Origin: an uncultured Clostridia bacterium
GTDB taxonomy: Bacteria > Bacillota > Clostridia > Oscillospirales > CAG-272
NCBI GenBank assembly: GCA_947630015.1
Contig: CANRFY010000005.1
Span: forward strand, 40,972 to 104,971
Reading direction: 5' to 3'
DNA: 64,000 bases
The translations under genes were made by a program, and so were the position numbers. Below the pieces are notes generated by a model. It saw nothing but the letters and a program-made list of their open reading frames with translations, ran no database searches and had not been told where the DNA came from. Positions 16,035 to 24,024 of this stretch are shown piece after piece. Numbering within the stretch: position 1 is the stretch's first letter; each line of letters starts with the position of its first letter.

Positions 16035-17084
16035 CTATAAGCTCCCACCTGCGGGGTTCTGATCCGTCGGCTGCGCGCTTTTCGCCGCGCTTTCCGTTTT
16101 GCGCTTTCTGACGGCCCTGATTATGAGATACACCGCGAGTGCCATGATTCCGATCGCGATACTGAACATGATATGATCGCGCAGCGTCACCGTTCTGCCG
16201 AAGATGTTCGACTCCGTATCGATCACAATTACGATCGGAATGCCCGTTTTTTCGGTAAATTCGTCGAGCGCGGCGTTCACGGTCTCCTCGGTTATATCGA
16301 GCTTTGTGAGATTTTTGACGTGCGGGCGCGCCGCGCCGCTGTGATCGAGTTCGGTGTTGAACGATGAATCGAATCCGAGCGCCGAGATTGCGTTCGTCAT
16401 TTTATTGACCGCCATCGCAAGATTTGAATCGAGTGAATACGCGTAATATTCCCCGTTGACGGATTCGCCGATCGCGCGTCCGAGCATCGTCGTTTCGTCG
16501 CCGAACATCTGATTTATCTCGTATCTGACGTTGTCGCCGACCCATCCGATCGCGTAATAACCGTCGGCGTCGCTGTTCGTCGAGAACACGATCAGGATGT
16601 TGTCCTCATAGCACCGATACGATCCGAACTCTGCCTTGTACTGTTCGTTCGCATATGACTGGAGCTTTGCCTCGTCGTATTTGATCCCGCCGTCGCTGAA
16701 AATATTTGAAAACGCAGTCCCGATATAACCGATGATGAGCGTACCCGCGATCACGATCAGTACCACGGACAATAATATCATGCTCATAAAGCTGCCGAGG
16801 CATCCGCCGCCTCCCCCGCCGTACATATACGGACGGCGGCGGTAGCCGCCTGCGTTGACAATGACCGGCGGCGGTCTGTGTCCGACAAATCCGCCTCTCG
16901 GCGGTCTGCCGATCGGCGGCCTGCCGCCGATCCCTCCGCGCGGCGCGCCCGACGGTCTGTCACTGAAACCGCTGCGCGATCCGCCTCCGAATCCGCCTCC
17001 GTGCGATCCGCCTCCACCGAATCCGCCGCCGTGCGAGCCTCCGCCGAAGCCTCCGCCGTGTGATCCTCCTCCGGGTCCCGGCAT
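16035..17084 (-). CDS. Gly-rich membrane protein with a TPM/YgcG-like domain
   Basis: 349 residues. Residues 1-75 are a low-complexity Gly/Ser/His/Pro/Arg region built of GGGSHGGGFGG-type repeats. A CLGSFMSMILL membrane helix follows near residue 95-118, then a soluble domain of about 170 residues and a second helix near 305-325 with a basic tail. The part before the last helix (ALDEFTEKTGIPIVIVIDTE) resembles the end of TPM-type domains, in which two-membrane-span proteins carry a phosphatase-like fold; this match is tentative. AGGAGG precedes ATG 17084. It follows the CmpB-like gene by 61 bp. Function unknown. Confidence 0.65.
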   Translation of the reverse strand: MPGPGGGSHGGGFGGGSHGGGFGGGGSHGGGFGGGSRSGFSDRPSGAPRGGIGGRPPIGRPPRGGFVGHRPPPVIVNAGGYRRRPYMYGGGGGGCLGSFMSMILLSVVLIVIAGTLIIGYIGTAFSNIFSDGGIKYDEAKLQSYANEQYKAEFGSYRCYEDNILIVFSTNSDADGYYAIGWVGDNVRYEINQMFGDETTMLGRAIGESVNGEYYAYSLDSNLAMAVNKMTNAISALGFDSSFNTELDHSGAARPHVKNLTKLDITEETVNAALDEFTEKTGIPIVIVIDTESNIFGRTVTLRDHIMFSIAIGIMALAVYLIIRAVRKRKTESAAKSAQPTDQNPAGGSL

Positions 17085-17145
17085 AATTACGCGCCTCCTT
17101 TATAACAGTTGATGATTGCAGTCTGCGCGAAAACGCGCAGATATA

Positions 17146-18120
17146 TTATTCTTGAAACTCCATATTCGCGAATATCCGCTCCATCCGCTCGTCGGGGAAT
17201 CTTTCGTCCATAAATTCGCCGACGATGCTCGACGGCTCCCTGCCGTCGATCCTGCGCACCCAGCGCGTCACCGCCGCGACAGTCATGAACGAGTCGAATA
17301 CGAAGAACGCGAGCAGCGCCCACGTAGCTATTTTCCCCGCTTTGTTCGGGATCATAAGTATAAATCTCGCCAAAAGCGGATATATGCGCTTGATCCACAA
17401 AACGCCGAGAAAGCCCCAGAATATCGAATATAATAGACAAATCCTGCCGTTGAGATTGAACGGCATCGCGCTGTAATCCCACGATCTTGTGCCGAATACG
17501 GCCTCCTGACCCCATGAGCAGGCGTATTCGAGCGCGCTGCCGACGATCGCGCCGCCGATAAACGAGATGAGCGCGCCGCGGTTGCGGAATTTATACAGCG
17601 ATACGGTGAGCAATACGGCGCCTGCGCCGTAAAGCAGATTGAACGGGCCGTAGACGAGTCCCGACCTGCTCTCGATGTAGCCGTGCCTCAAAAGGCACCA
17701 GATCAGCTCGATGATAACGCCGGCAAAGCTGCCGACAAAGCATACGAGCAGCACTTTATATATATTCAGTCCCTTGGCAAATGAGTCGGACAAATCCTCG
17801 GACATATCGATCGAAGCGTTCGCGGGAGACGGAATATGCAGTCTGCCGCGCTTTTTCTGCTTTCTGATGTCCTTCATCCGCGCGTGAAATTCGTCGCTGA
17901 TGCGGAATATCTCAATCTCCGCCTTCGTTATGTTGGACGCCGCGCGCCTCAGCGAATCAGCCGTTCCCGTTATCTCGTCGGAGTCCGGGTCCTCCACCAT
18001 TTTCGGATAAAGCTCCGCGACGTCGCGCTCCGTCTGCGACGCCATGCCGACAAGCTCTTCGCTTTCCTTCTCGATCGCGGTTATGTATCGTTCGTCAATG
18101 AGTTTTTCTTTTGATTCCAT
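17146..18120 (-). CDS. CmpB-type putative ABC-transporter permease-like membrane protein
   Basis: 324 residues. The first 120 are soluble and largely helical, possibly coiled-coil (ESEELVGMASQTERDVAELY). The rest has about five membrane helices with the pattern FVGSFAGVIIELIWCLL, SGLVYGPFNLLYGAGAVLLT, EYACSWGQEAVFGTRSWDYS and FNLNGRICLLYSIFWG. This is the PF06541-type CmpB family, named as a putative ABC permease but without proven transport. It is the first gene of a two-gene minus-strand operon. It has a TTGATT-17-TAGAAT promoter. Confidence 0.8.
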   Translation of the reverse strand: MESKEKLIDERYITAIEKESEELVGMASQTERDVAELYPKMVEDPDSDEITGTADSLRRAASNITKAEIEIFRISDEFHARMKDIRKQKKRGRLHIPSPANASIDMSEDLSDSFAKGLNIYKVLLVCFVGSFAGVIIELIWCLLRHGYIESRSGLVYGPFNLLYGAGAVLLTVSLYKFRNRGALISFIGGAIVGSALEYACSWGQEAVFGTRSWDYSAMPFNLNGRICLLYSIFWGFLGVLWIKRIYPLLARFILMIPNKAGKIATWALLAFFVFDSFMTVAAVTRWVRRIDGREPSSIVGEFMDERFPDERMERIFANMEFQE

Positions 18121-18150
18121 TTTTCACCGATCCGTATGTCGCTTGACGAT

Positions 18151-18179
18151 ATTCTACCACGAATCGACATGAAAATCAA
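18151..18179 (-). promoter_or_regulatory. Promoter of the CmpB-like operon
   Basis: Minus strand: TTGATT (18179-18174), 17 bp, TAGAAT (18156-18151). Confidence 0.55.
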
Positions 18180-18250
18180 TATCCCGCGCGCTGTATTGCC
18201 GAATACGTAAATTTGCCGTATCCGCCATGATCGATATCGCGTCGCATTCG

Positions 18251-18457
18251 CGCACGAACGTGCGACGCAGAGACGAACACATTCGCCCTACACCATCGGT
18301 GTTCGCGCCCCGCGCGACTACTTCGTCGGCGCACGAACGTGCAACGCAGAGTTGAACACACTTGCCATAAACCCCTGTAATAAAAATTCTTGAAGATTCT
18401 TAAGGAACTTCTTATAAGAAGTTCCTTAAGCGGGGTTCGGGGCAGCACCCCGAATAT
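18251..18457 (+). repeat. Dispersed intergenic hairpin repeat, copy R1
   Basis: The 339-bp gap between the CmpB-like gene and mntP holds this element. Its right 165 nt (from 18294) align almost base for base with copy R2 at 43857. It contains a 37-nt unit starting GCACGAACGTGC twice (18252 and 18331), a perfect 30-bp palindrome (18400-18429, left half TTAAGGAACTTCTTA) and a final hairpin TTCGGGG-CAGCA-CCCCGAA, which abuts the mntP stop codon. No ORF is seen inside. Confidence 0.75.
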
Positions 18458-18459
18458 AA

Positions 18460-19044
18460 TTAAATAATCCCTGTCAAGAATATTTCGAGGCCGATCGCGA
18501 TCAGGATGACGCCGCCGAGAATCTGCGCTTTATTTGAGAGCTTTGTTCCGAAGCGCTTGCCGATCAGAAGTCCCGCCATGCATATCGCGAACGTGACGGC
18601 GGCGATTATGAGCGCCGCTGTCAGCGCCATCGCTGCGCCGTATTCCGCGATCGTGAATCCGACCGACAGCGCGTCGATTGACGTCGCGACGCCCTGTACG
18701 AGCAGCGCAATCGCGCCGACGCCGCGCGGTCTGCCGTCGTCTTCCTTTTTGCGTATGCCGCCGATCAGCATATCGACGCCGATCACCGCAAGCAGAAACA
18801 GCGCGATCCACGGGATCGCGGCCGAGAACGATTCAAAATACTGAACGACGGTATGTACGCAGATCCAGCCTATCATCGGCATCGCAAACTGAAATCCCGC
18901 AAATACGCCGGCAACGACGCACATTTTGGCGCATTTCATCTTCGGCTCGTTCAGTCCGTTCGCCATCGACACCGAAAACGCGTCCATCGCAAGCCCGACG
19001 CTGAGCATTATGCTGTTAAGAACGAACATGAAGCTCCATTCCAT
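18460..19044 (-). CDS. mntP: MntP-type manganese efflux pump
   Basis: 194 residues, six membrane helices. The two family repeats are present: GLAMDAFSVSMANGL near the N-terminus and GVATSIDALSVGFT in the second half, each carrying the Asp needed for metal transport. The E. coli protein is 188 residues. It exports Mn2+ to prevent poisoning. GGAG precedes ATG 19044. In many bacteria mntP is under a yybP-ykoY riboswitch; the leader here is only about 60 nt and shows no such structure. The R1 repeat lies 2 nt beyond the stop. Confidence 0.92.
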   Translation of the reverse strand: MEWSFMFVLNSIMLSVGLAMDAFSVSMANGLNEPKMKCAKMCVVAGVFAGFQFAMPMIGWICVHTVVQYFESFSAAIPWIALFLLAVIGVDMLIGGIRKKEDDGRPRGVGAIALLVQGVATSIDALSVGFTIAEYGAAMALTAALIIAAVTFAICMAGLLIGKRFGTKLSNKAQILGGVILIAIGLEIFLTGII

Positions 19045-19107
19045 TTTTTATCACTCCAATTTTAATTGTACGATCCGCTTGTCTGCTCACTGAATCCGAC
19101 TTTGATA

Positions 19108-19136
19108 ATTGTACAACGTCCGCCTGTCGATGTCAA
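19108..19136 (-). promoter_or_regulatory. Promoter of mntP
   Basis: Minus strand: TTGACA (19136-19131), 17 bp, TACAAT (19113-19108). The GTACAATTA sequence over the -10 box occurs again about 45 nt downstream in the leader. Confidence 0.65.
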
Positions 19137-19215
19137 CCGAAATCGCGCGTCATGAGATAAAAATCGGGCATTCGCCGTGTAAACGCTTCAAATACGGCGA
19201 ATTTTTCGTTTGCGC

Positions 19216-19244
19216 TTGCGATATCGCGCGGGCTGTGGTATACT
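19216..19244 (+). promoter_or_regulatory. Promoter of the ybaK-like gene
   Basis: TTGCGA (19216-19221), 17 bp, TATACT (19239-19244). Confidence 0.6.
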
Positions 19245-19272
19245 GACGGTAAGAAACTGTTTGAGGTGCGGC

Positions 19273-19749
19273 ATGACTAAAACGAACGCCCAGCGGATGC
19301 TCGACGCCGCCGGCATTAAATATGAAACGATCGAATACGACGTCGACGAGAGCGATCTGTCCGGCGTCCACGCGGCGCAGGTCAGCGGGATCGATCCCGA
19401 TCTGATGTTCAAAACTCTCGTCGGAAAAAATGAACGCGGCGAATTCCTCGTGTTCTGCATCCCCGTCGCGGAAGAACTCGATTTGAAAAAATGCGCCGCC
19501 GCCGCAAAATGCAAAAGCGTGGCGCTTATACCGGTGAAGGAGCTTTTGCCTGCGACGGGATACATACGCGGCGGATGCTCCCCCGTCGGGATGAAAAAAC
19601 GCTTTCCGACATTTTTTGACGATACGTCGGAGCTGTTCGATGAAATTTACGTAAGCGCTGGGATGCGCGGCCATCAGATGAAGGTCGCGACGTCCGAGCT
19701 TCTTCGATATCTCGACGCCGTCTCGGCCGATCTGTTGGCGCGACACTGA
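19273..19749 (+). CDS. ybaK: YbaK-type Cys-tRNA(Pro) deacylase
   Basis: 158 residues, the family length. Typical segments are MTKTNAQRMLDAAGIKYE, FKTLVGKNERGEFLVFCIPV with the substrate-pocket Lys, and TGYIRGGCSPVGMKKRFP with the GGCSPVG loop. The enzyme hydrolyses Cys mischarged on tRNA-Pro and may act on other mischarged tRNAs. GAGGTG is 8 nt before ATG 19273; the track start at 19210 overlaps the promoter. Two oxidoreductase genes follow by 38 bp and may be co-transcribed. Confidence 0.9.
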   Translation: MTKTNAQRMLDAAGIKYETIEYDVDESDLSGVHAAQVSGIDPDLMFKTLVGKNERGEFLVFCIPVAEELDLKKCAAAAKCKSVALIPVKELLPATGYIRGGCSPVGMKKRFPTFFDDTSELFDEIYVSAGMRGHQMKVATSELLRYLDAVSADLLARH

Positions 19750-19787
19750 CAAAACGGCGCATCAAATAACAGGAGGCGATACTCTTT

Positions 19788-20948
19788 ATGCTTAACGTGG
19801 CGATAATCGGTACGGGCAATATCTCGCCCGCACATATAAACGCGTATCTCACATTTCCCGATCGGTGCCGCATTATCGCGCTGTGCGATATTTATCCCGA
19901 AAAGGCAGAGGAAAAAAAGGCGAGATTCGGGCTTTCGGACGCGAAAATATACGATTCTCACACAGAGCTTCTGCGCGAGCTTTCGGGCAAGCTCGATCTA
20001 TGCAGCGTCTGCACGCCGCCGTTCACTCATTCAAAAATCGCAATCGACGCGCTTTTATCCGGCGTGAACGTGATCGTGGAAAAGCCGATGGCGTCGTCGC
20101 TCGAGGAATGCGACAGGATGCTCGACGCCGAGGCGCAGAGCGGACGAACGCTTTCCGTGATCGCGCAGAACAGATTCACCGATCCGTATATGAAGCTGCG
20201 CCGCGTGCTTGATTCGGGGCTTGCGGGCCGCGTACTGCACGCCGAGATCGATTCGTATTGGTGGCGCGGCCATTGCTACTACGATCTGTGGTGGCGCGGC
20301 GCGTGGGCGACTGAGGGCGGCGGATGCACGCTGAATCACGCCGTCCATCACATCGATATGCTCGGATGGCTGCTCGGCGAGCCGGAGCGCGTAACCGCCG
20401 TTTTATCGAACGCGGCTCACGACAACGCGGAGGTCGAGGACATCTCGATCGCCGCGATGCAGTATCCGAACGGCGCGCTCGCCGAGGTCACAAGCTCCGT
20501 GATCCATCACGGCGAGGAACAGCAGATAATCCTTCAATGCGAACGCGCACGCATATCGGCGCCGTGGCGCGTGTATGCGTCGACGCCGCGTCCGAACGGC
20601 TTCCCCATCAGAAACGAATCGCTCGAATCCGAGCTTTGCGCGCTTTATGATTCGCTGCCCGATCTCAAATATACGGGGCACACTGCCGAGATCGACGACG
20701 TGATGCGCGCGCTCGAATCGGGCGGACGCCCGTTCATCGACGGGCGCGACGGCAGACGAACTGTCGAGATCATCACGTCGATCTATAAATCGGGCTTCGA
20801 GCAGCGCACCGTTTCCCTGCCGCTCGATTCGTCCGATCCGTTCTACACCGTCGACGGCATACAGAAAAACGTGCGTCATTTCTATGAAAAGACGAATTCG
20901 GTCGAAAATTTCACCGACGGCGTCATAACCGTCGGCGGCAGCAAATAA
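19788..20948 (+). CDS. Gfo/Idh/MocA family oxidoreductase (first of two)
   Basis: 386 residues. The N-terminal Rossmann fold begins VAIIGTGNISPAHINAY and the dinucleotide-linked catalytic motif is VEKPMASSLEE (EKP, near residue 97). The C-terminal alpha/beta domain has the substrate-pocket segment GGGCTLNHAVHHIDMLGWLLG. Members oxidise or reduce sugars, inositols or their phosphates with NAD(P). AGGAGG stands 11 nt before ATG 19788. It is followed 22 bp later by a second family member, so the pair probably works in one sugar or polyol pathway. The substrate is not recognisable. Confidence 0.88.
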   Translation: MLNVAIIGTGNISPAHINAYLTFPDRCRIIALCDIYPEKAEEKKARFGLSDAKIYDSHTELLRELSGKLDLCSVCTPPFTHSKIAIDALLSGVNVIVEKPMASSLEECDRMLDAEAQSGRTLSVIAQNRFTDPYMKLRRVLDSGLAGRVLHAEIDSYWWRGHCYYDLWWRGAWATEGGGCTLNHAVHHIDMLGWLLGEPERVTAVLSNAAHDNAEVEDISIAAMQYPNGALAEVTSSVIHHGEEQQIILQCERARISAPWRVYASTPRPNGFPIRNESLESELCALYDSLPDLKYTGHTAEIDDVMRALESGGRPFIDGRDGRRTVEIITSIYKSGFEQRTVSLPLDSSDPFYTVDGIQKNVRHFYEKTNSVENFTDGVITVGGSK

Positions 20949-20970
20949 AACGCGAAAGGACGAAACCCAC

Positions 20971-22059
20971 ATGGCAAACGATTTTCAGATGTCGGACGGA
21001 ATGAACTACGCGCCGATCGGCAAGCCGTCGCCCGTCGTCGGCAAAGGCGAATTCTTATTCGCCGCGATCGGACTCGATCACGGTCACATCCACGGAATGT
21101 GCAACGGTCTGTGCGAGGCCGGAGCAACGCTCAAATACGTATACGATCCCGATCCCGCAAAGGTCGCGGACTTTTGCCGACGCCACCCGGGCGTCGCCGT
21201 CGCCGAAAGCGAGGAGCAGATACTGTCCGATCCGGCGATCAGGCTCGTCGCGAGCGCGGCCGTCACATCAGAGCGCTGCGCGCTCGGTATGCGCGTCATC
21301 GACGCCGGAAAGGATTATTTTACCGATAAAGCGCCGTTCACGACGCTTGCGCAGCTGTCAGTCGCGCGCATGAAAACGGCGCGGACCGGACGCAAATACA
21401 TGGTCTATTTCGGCGAGCGCCTCCATTCGGAGGCGGCGGTGTACGCCGGTCAGCTCATAAAATCCGGCGCGATCGGACGCGTCGTTCAGGTGATCGGCCT
21501 CGGGCCGCACAGACTGAACGCGCCGTCACGTCCCGATTGGTTCTTCAAAAAGGAGAAATACGGCGGAATCCTCTGCGATATCGGCAGCCATCAGGTCGAG
21601 CAGTTCCTTTATTACGCGAACGAGACCGAGGCGCGCGTCGTGCGCTCTCAGATAGGCAATTTCGCGCATCCGGAATATCCCGAGCTTGACGATTTCGGCG
21701 ACGCCGTGATCGTGGGCGGGAGCGGAGCGACGCAGTATTTCCGCGTCGATTGGTTCACGCCGGACGGACTGCGCACGTGGGGCGACGGTCGATCCATCAT
21801 CCTCGGCACTGACGGCTACATCGAGCTGCGCAAATATATCAACATCTGCACCGACGACGGCGGCGATCAGGTCTTTCTCGTCGACGGACACGGCGAGCAC
21901 AAATTCTCCGTGCGCGGCAAGGTCGGTTATCCGTTCTTCGGCGAGCTTATCCTCGACTGCATAAACCGCACCGAAAACGCCATGACGCAGGCGCACGCGT
22001 TCCTCGCGGCCGAGCTGGCGCTGCGCGCGCAGGCGGATGCCGAGTACATCACGAAGTGA
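20971..22059 (+). CDS. Gfo/Idh/MocA family oxidoreductase (second of two)
   Basis: 362 residues. It carries a longer N-terminus before the Rossmann strand (FLFAAIGLDHGHIHGMCNGL). In place of the usual EKP motif it has DKAPFTTLAQ near residue 115, with the Lys kept and the Glu replaced by Asp. The C-terminal domain has KYGGILCDIGSHQVEQFLYY, the substrate-side helix. The His-rich nucleotide loop (DHGHIHGM) is a feature of a subgroup seen beside other Gfo/Idh/MocA genes. AAAGGA precedes ATG 20971. Substrate unknown. Confidence 0.85.
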   Translation: MANDFQMSDGMNYAPIGKPSPVVGKGEFLFAAIGLDHGHIHGMCNGLCEAGATLKYVYDPDPAKVADFCRRHPGVAVAESEEQILSDPAIRLVASAAVTSERCALGMRVIDAGKDYFTDKAPFTTLAQLSVARMKTARTGRKYMVYFGERLHSEAAVYAGQLIKSGAIGRVVQVIGLGPHRLNAPSRPDWFFKKEKYGGILCDIGSHQVEQFLYYANETEARVVRSQIGNFAHPEYPELDDFGDAVIVGGSGATQYFRVDWFTPDGLRTWGDGRSIILGTDGYIELRKYINICTDDGGDQVFLVDGHGEHKFSVRGKVGYPFFGELILDCINRTENAMTQAHAFLAAELALRAQADAEYITK

Positions 22060-22098
22060 TCGCGCGCGTGAGGCCCTGCCGATAAATCCGCATAAACG

Positions 22099-22139
22099 AT
22101 CCCCCGACATCGCGTCGAATCTGTGCGATGTCGGGGGAT
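22099..22139. terminator. Bidirectional hairpin between convergent genes
   Basis: A 15-bp perfect stem (ATCCCCCGACATCGC and complement) with an 11-nt loop sits between the second oxidoreductase gene and the convergent Rossmann-fold gene. Confidence 0.75.
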
Positions 22140-22156
22140 TTGCCTGTCTGGACTTA

Positions 22157-23083
22157 CTATTTTATGTTCCACAAGGTTTTGTCAAGATAGCACAGGATCG
22201 TGCGTTCGAGCCAGTATGAAAACTCCGTTCCGCTTTTGTAAAGCGGCTCTAACGATTTGAACTTTTCGTACAGTGCGACGCCGTCGCCGGCGTCGTGCCA
22301 TATGTCCGCGAATATGAAATCATATCCGAGCGCGGGCGCTGTCTTTTCCGCGTATTCGACGGCGTCGCCGATCACGAGCGTGATCTTGCCGCCGAAATCG
22401 AACTGCGGCAGTATCTCGGTGCGGAACAGCTCCGCCGCCTCCTCGGACCGTTCGACGACAGTCACCGACGTCACGCATTCCTTCCTCGACGCCATATAGG
22501 CGAAATAGCCGAGGCCGAGGCCGTATGTCAAAACGCGCCCGCGGGCGCGTTTTATCGCGTCGGCGGAGGTGACTGTTTCGTTCGGCATCAGCGTCATCCA
22601 TTCCCTGCCGGATTCGAGGATCGCGGGATATCGGAACTCGCGCATGAAATAGCCTATGCACGGGATCAGCTCGCGCCTATCCGTCACCGTAAAATCGTTG
22701 CAGACGAACGCCTCGCACGGCTCTATCTTCATATTCGTGAGCCGCCATTTTCCGACCGTTTTGTCCGCGATCTTGATGTTTTGATAGTACGGATCGGACT
22801 CGAAATCGGACGCGTCAAGCTCGTTCACCATCGGGACGAAATAATTATAGTAGATGTCGCGGTCGTCGCCGTCAAAGCTGACGCCGCATTCCATCGCGAG
22901 CAGCATCGCGTATGCCTGCTCGCGCGTCATCGACGCGTCGTTCGCGAGTCCCGTCACCATATCGGGCGTGATCGCCGTCGGTGTGAGATTCAAATACAGC
23001 GAGAGCAGCTCCGCCGTCCGTGAATTAAGCTCGCGTATGCGATCGGAACTGAGCAGACGGCGCGGCACGGTCGGGCTTGTCAT
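22157..23083 (-). CDS. Rossmann-fold, methyltransferase-like protein overlapping pantothenate kinase gene
   Basis: 308 residues. The C-terminal half has a class I SAM-dependent/spermidine-synthase-like core: GRVLTYGLGLGYFAYMAS (glycine loop), VTVVERSEEAAELF (acidic strand end) and VIGDAVEYAE, followed by DFIFADIWHD. The N-terminal 150 residues are not recognised. The start codon overlaps the pantothenate kinase stop in ATGA, so the two proteins are coupled. It could be a methyltransferase or an aminopropyltransferase-like protein; the substrate is unknown. Confidence 0.65.
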   Translation of the reverse strand: MTSPTVPRRLLSSDRIRELNSRTAELLSLYLNLTPTAITPDMVTGLANDASMTREQAYAMLLAMECGVSFDGDDRDIYYNYFVPMVNELDASDFESDPYYQNIKIADKTVGKWRLTNMKIEPCEAFVCNDFTVTDRRELIPCIGYFMREFRYPAILESGREWMTLMPNETVTSADAIKRARGRVLTYGLGLGYFAYMASRKECVTSVTVVERSEEAAELFRTEILPQFDFGGKITLVIGDAVEYAEKTAPALGYDFIFADIWHDAGDGVALYEKFKSLEPLYKSGTEFSYWLERTILCYLDKTLWNIK

Positions 23084-23919
23084 TTGCGGTATGAGAGCGC
23101 GGCGCCGATCACGGTGCCGAACTGCGATTTTGGCGGGATCATGAAGTTCAAGCCGAAGTAGGCCGACAGCGACGCGAATATGCGCTTGGCGGGAGACGCC
23201 GTCGTCAGATTGCCCGTCAGCACGATATCGCTGACGTTATATGAGCGGGACGCGAATATTGCCATCATCGCGATCGTCTCGTACACCATATTGAACAGTC
23301 CGAGCGCGATATCGGACGGCGTGGCGAATCCGCTTATATTGCCGAAATTGGACGCCGTCAGCTTTGCCGACATCCCCTCTAAATTTTTCTTCGTCATATT
23401 GCCGACGAACAGATCGATATTTTCGATATTGCCGTTCTTCGCCAGCTCGTCGATGTCCTCGATCTTATCCGTGCCGAGCAGCTTTTTTGACAGTCCGAGC
23501 AGCGTGCCGCCGCCGACGCCAGTTCCGCCGAGATAAACGGGCGATCCATTGCTGTCGGCATATACGAGCGCCGTGCCTGTGCCGAGGCTCGCGACGACGG
23601 CGCGGTCGAGTCCCGACAGATACCGTCCGCCGAGTCCGACGCTGTCAAATTCGCTGACGTGCATACACGGCAGCGAATATATCGGCTTTTCGATAAACGT
23701 CGAGCCGACGCCGGTCACCATCACGCATTCGATATCGGACAGCGCAAGCGAGTTTTCGTCCGTGAATTTGCCGAACGCGCCGTAAAGCGACGTCAAAGGA
23801 TCGGTCGCGCGCACGAACAGCGGATCGATGAGCGTATCCGGCGTCATATTTTCGGAATCGCGGAATCCGACTATCTTCGTCGTGCTGCCGCCGACGTCGA
23901 TACCAATAATTGCTGACAT
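23080..23919 (-). CDS. coaW: Type II pantothenate kinase
   Basis: 279 residues. The ASKHA-fold phosphate loop IIGIDVGGSTTKIVGF is at the N-terminus. ASLGTGTALVYAD and YLGGTGVGGGTLLGLSK in the middle match type II enzymes of Firmicutes such as the staphylococcal CoaW. The enzyme makes 4'-phosphopantothenate, the first step of CoA synthesis, and bacterial type II forms escape CoA feedback. GGAGAA precedes ATG 23919; the track start at 23961 overlaps the promoter. Its downstream partner overlaps by 4 nt. Confidence 0.88.
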   Translation of the reverse strand: MSAIIGIDVGGSTTKIVGFRDSENMTPDTLIDPLFVRATDPLTSLYGAFGKFTDENSLALSDIECVMVTGVGSTFIEKPIYSLPCMHVSEFDSVGLGGRYLSGLDRAVVASLGTGTALVYADSNGSPVYLGGTGVGGGTLLGLSKKLLGTDKIEDIDELAKNGNIENIDLFVGNMTKKNLEGMSAKLTASNFGNISGFATPSDIALGLFNMVYETIAMMAIFASRSYNVSDIVLTGNLTTASPAKRIFASLSAYFGLNFMIPPKSQFGTVIGAALSYRK

Positions 23920-23949
23920 AATTTTCTCCGTTTGTTTTTTCGTCACTAT

Positions 23950-23992
23950 ATGATAACACACTGTTGAAAAAAATGCAAGCGAGTGGTATACT
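23950..23992. promoter_or_regulatory. Overlapping divergent promoters of coaW and the HAD gene
   Basis: Minus strand (coaW): TTGCAT (23978-23973), 17 bp, TATCAT (23955-23950). Plus strand (HAD gene): TTGAAA (23964-23969), 17 bp, TATACT (23987-23992). The two promoters interlock, so they should compete for polymerase. Confidence 0.6.
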
Positions 23993-24024
23993 TATCATAT
24001 AAAACATATTGCGGAGGGATCACT

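Noticed and set aside
18251-18457. CRISPR array
   Set aside because: The two 37-nt units do not form a regular series with unique spacers, and no cas gene is present. The element recurs elsewhere as a dispersed repeat.
19045-19130. yybP-ykoY manganese riboswitch before mntP
   Set aside because: The leader from the mapped promoter is only about 60 nt and lacks the paired-loop motifs of that class.
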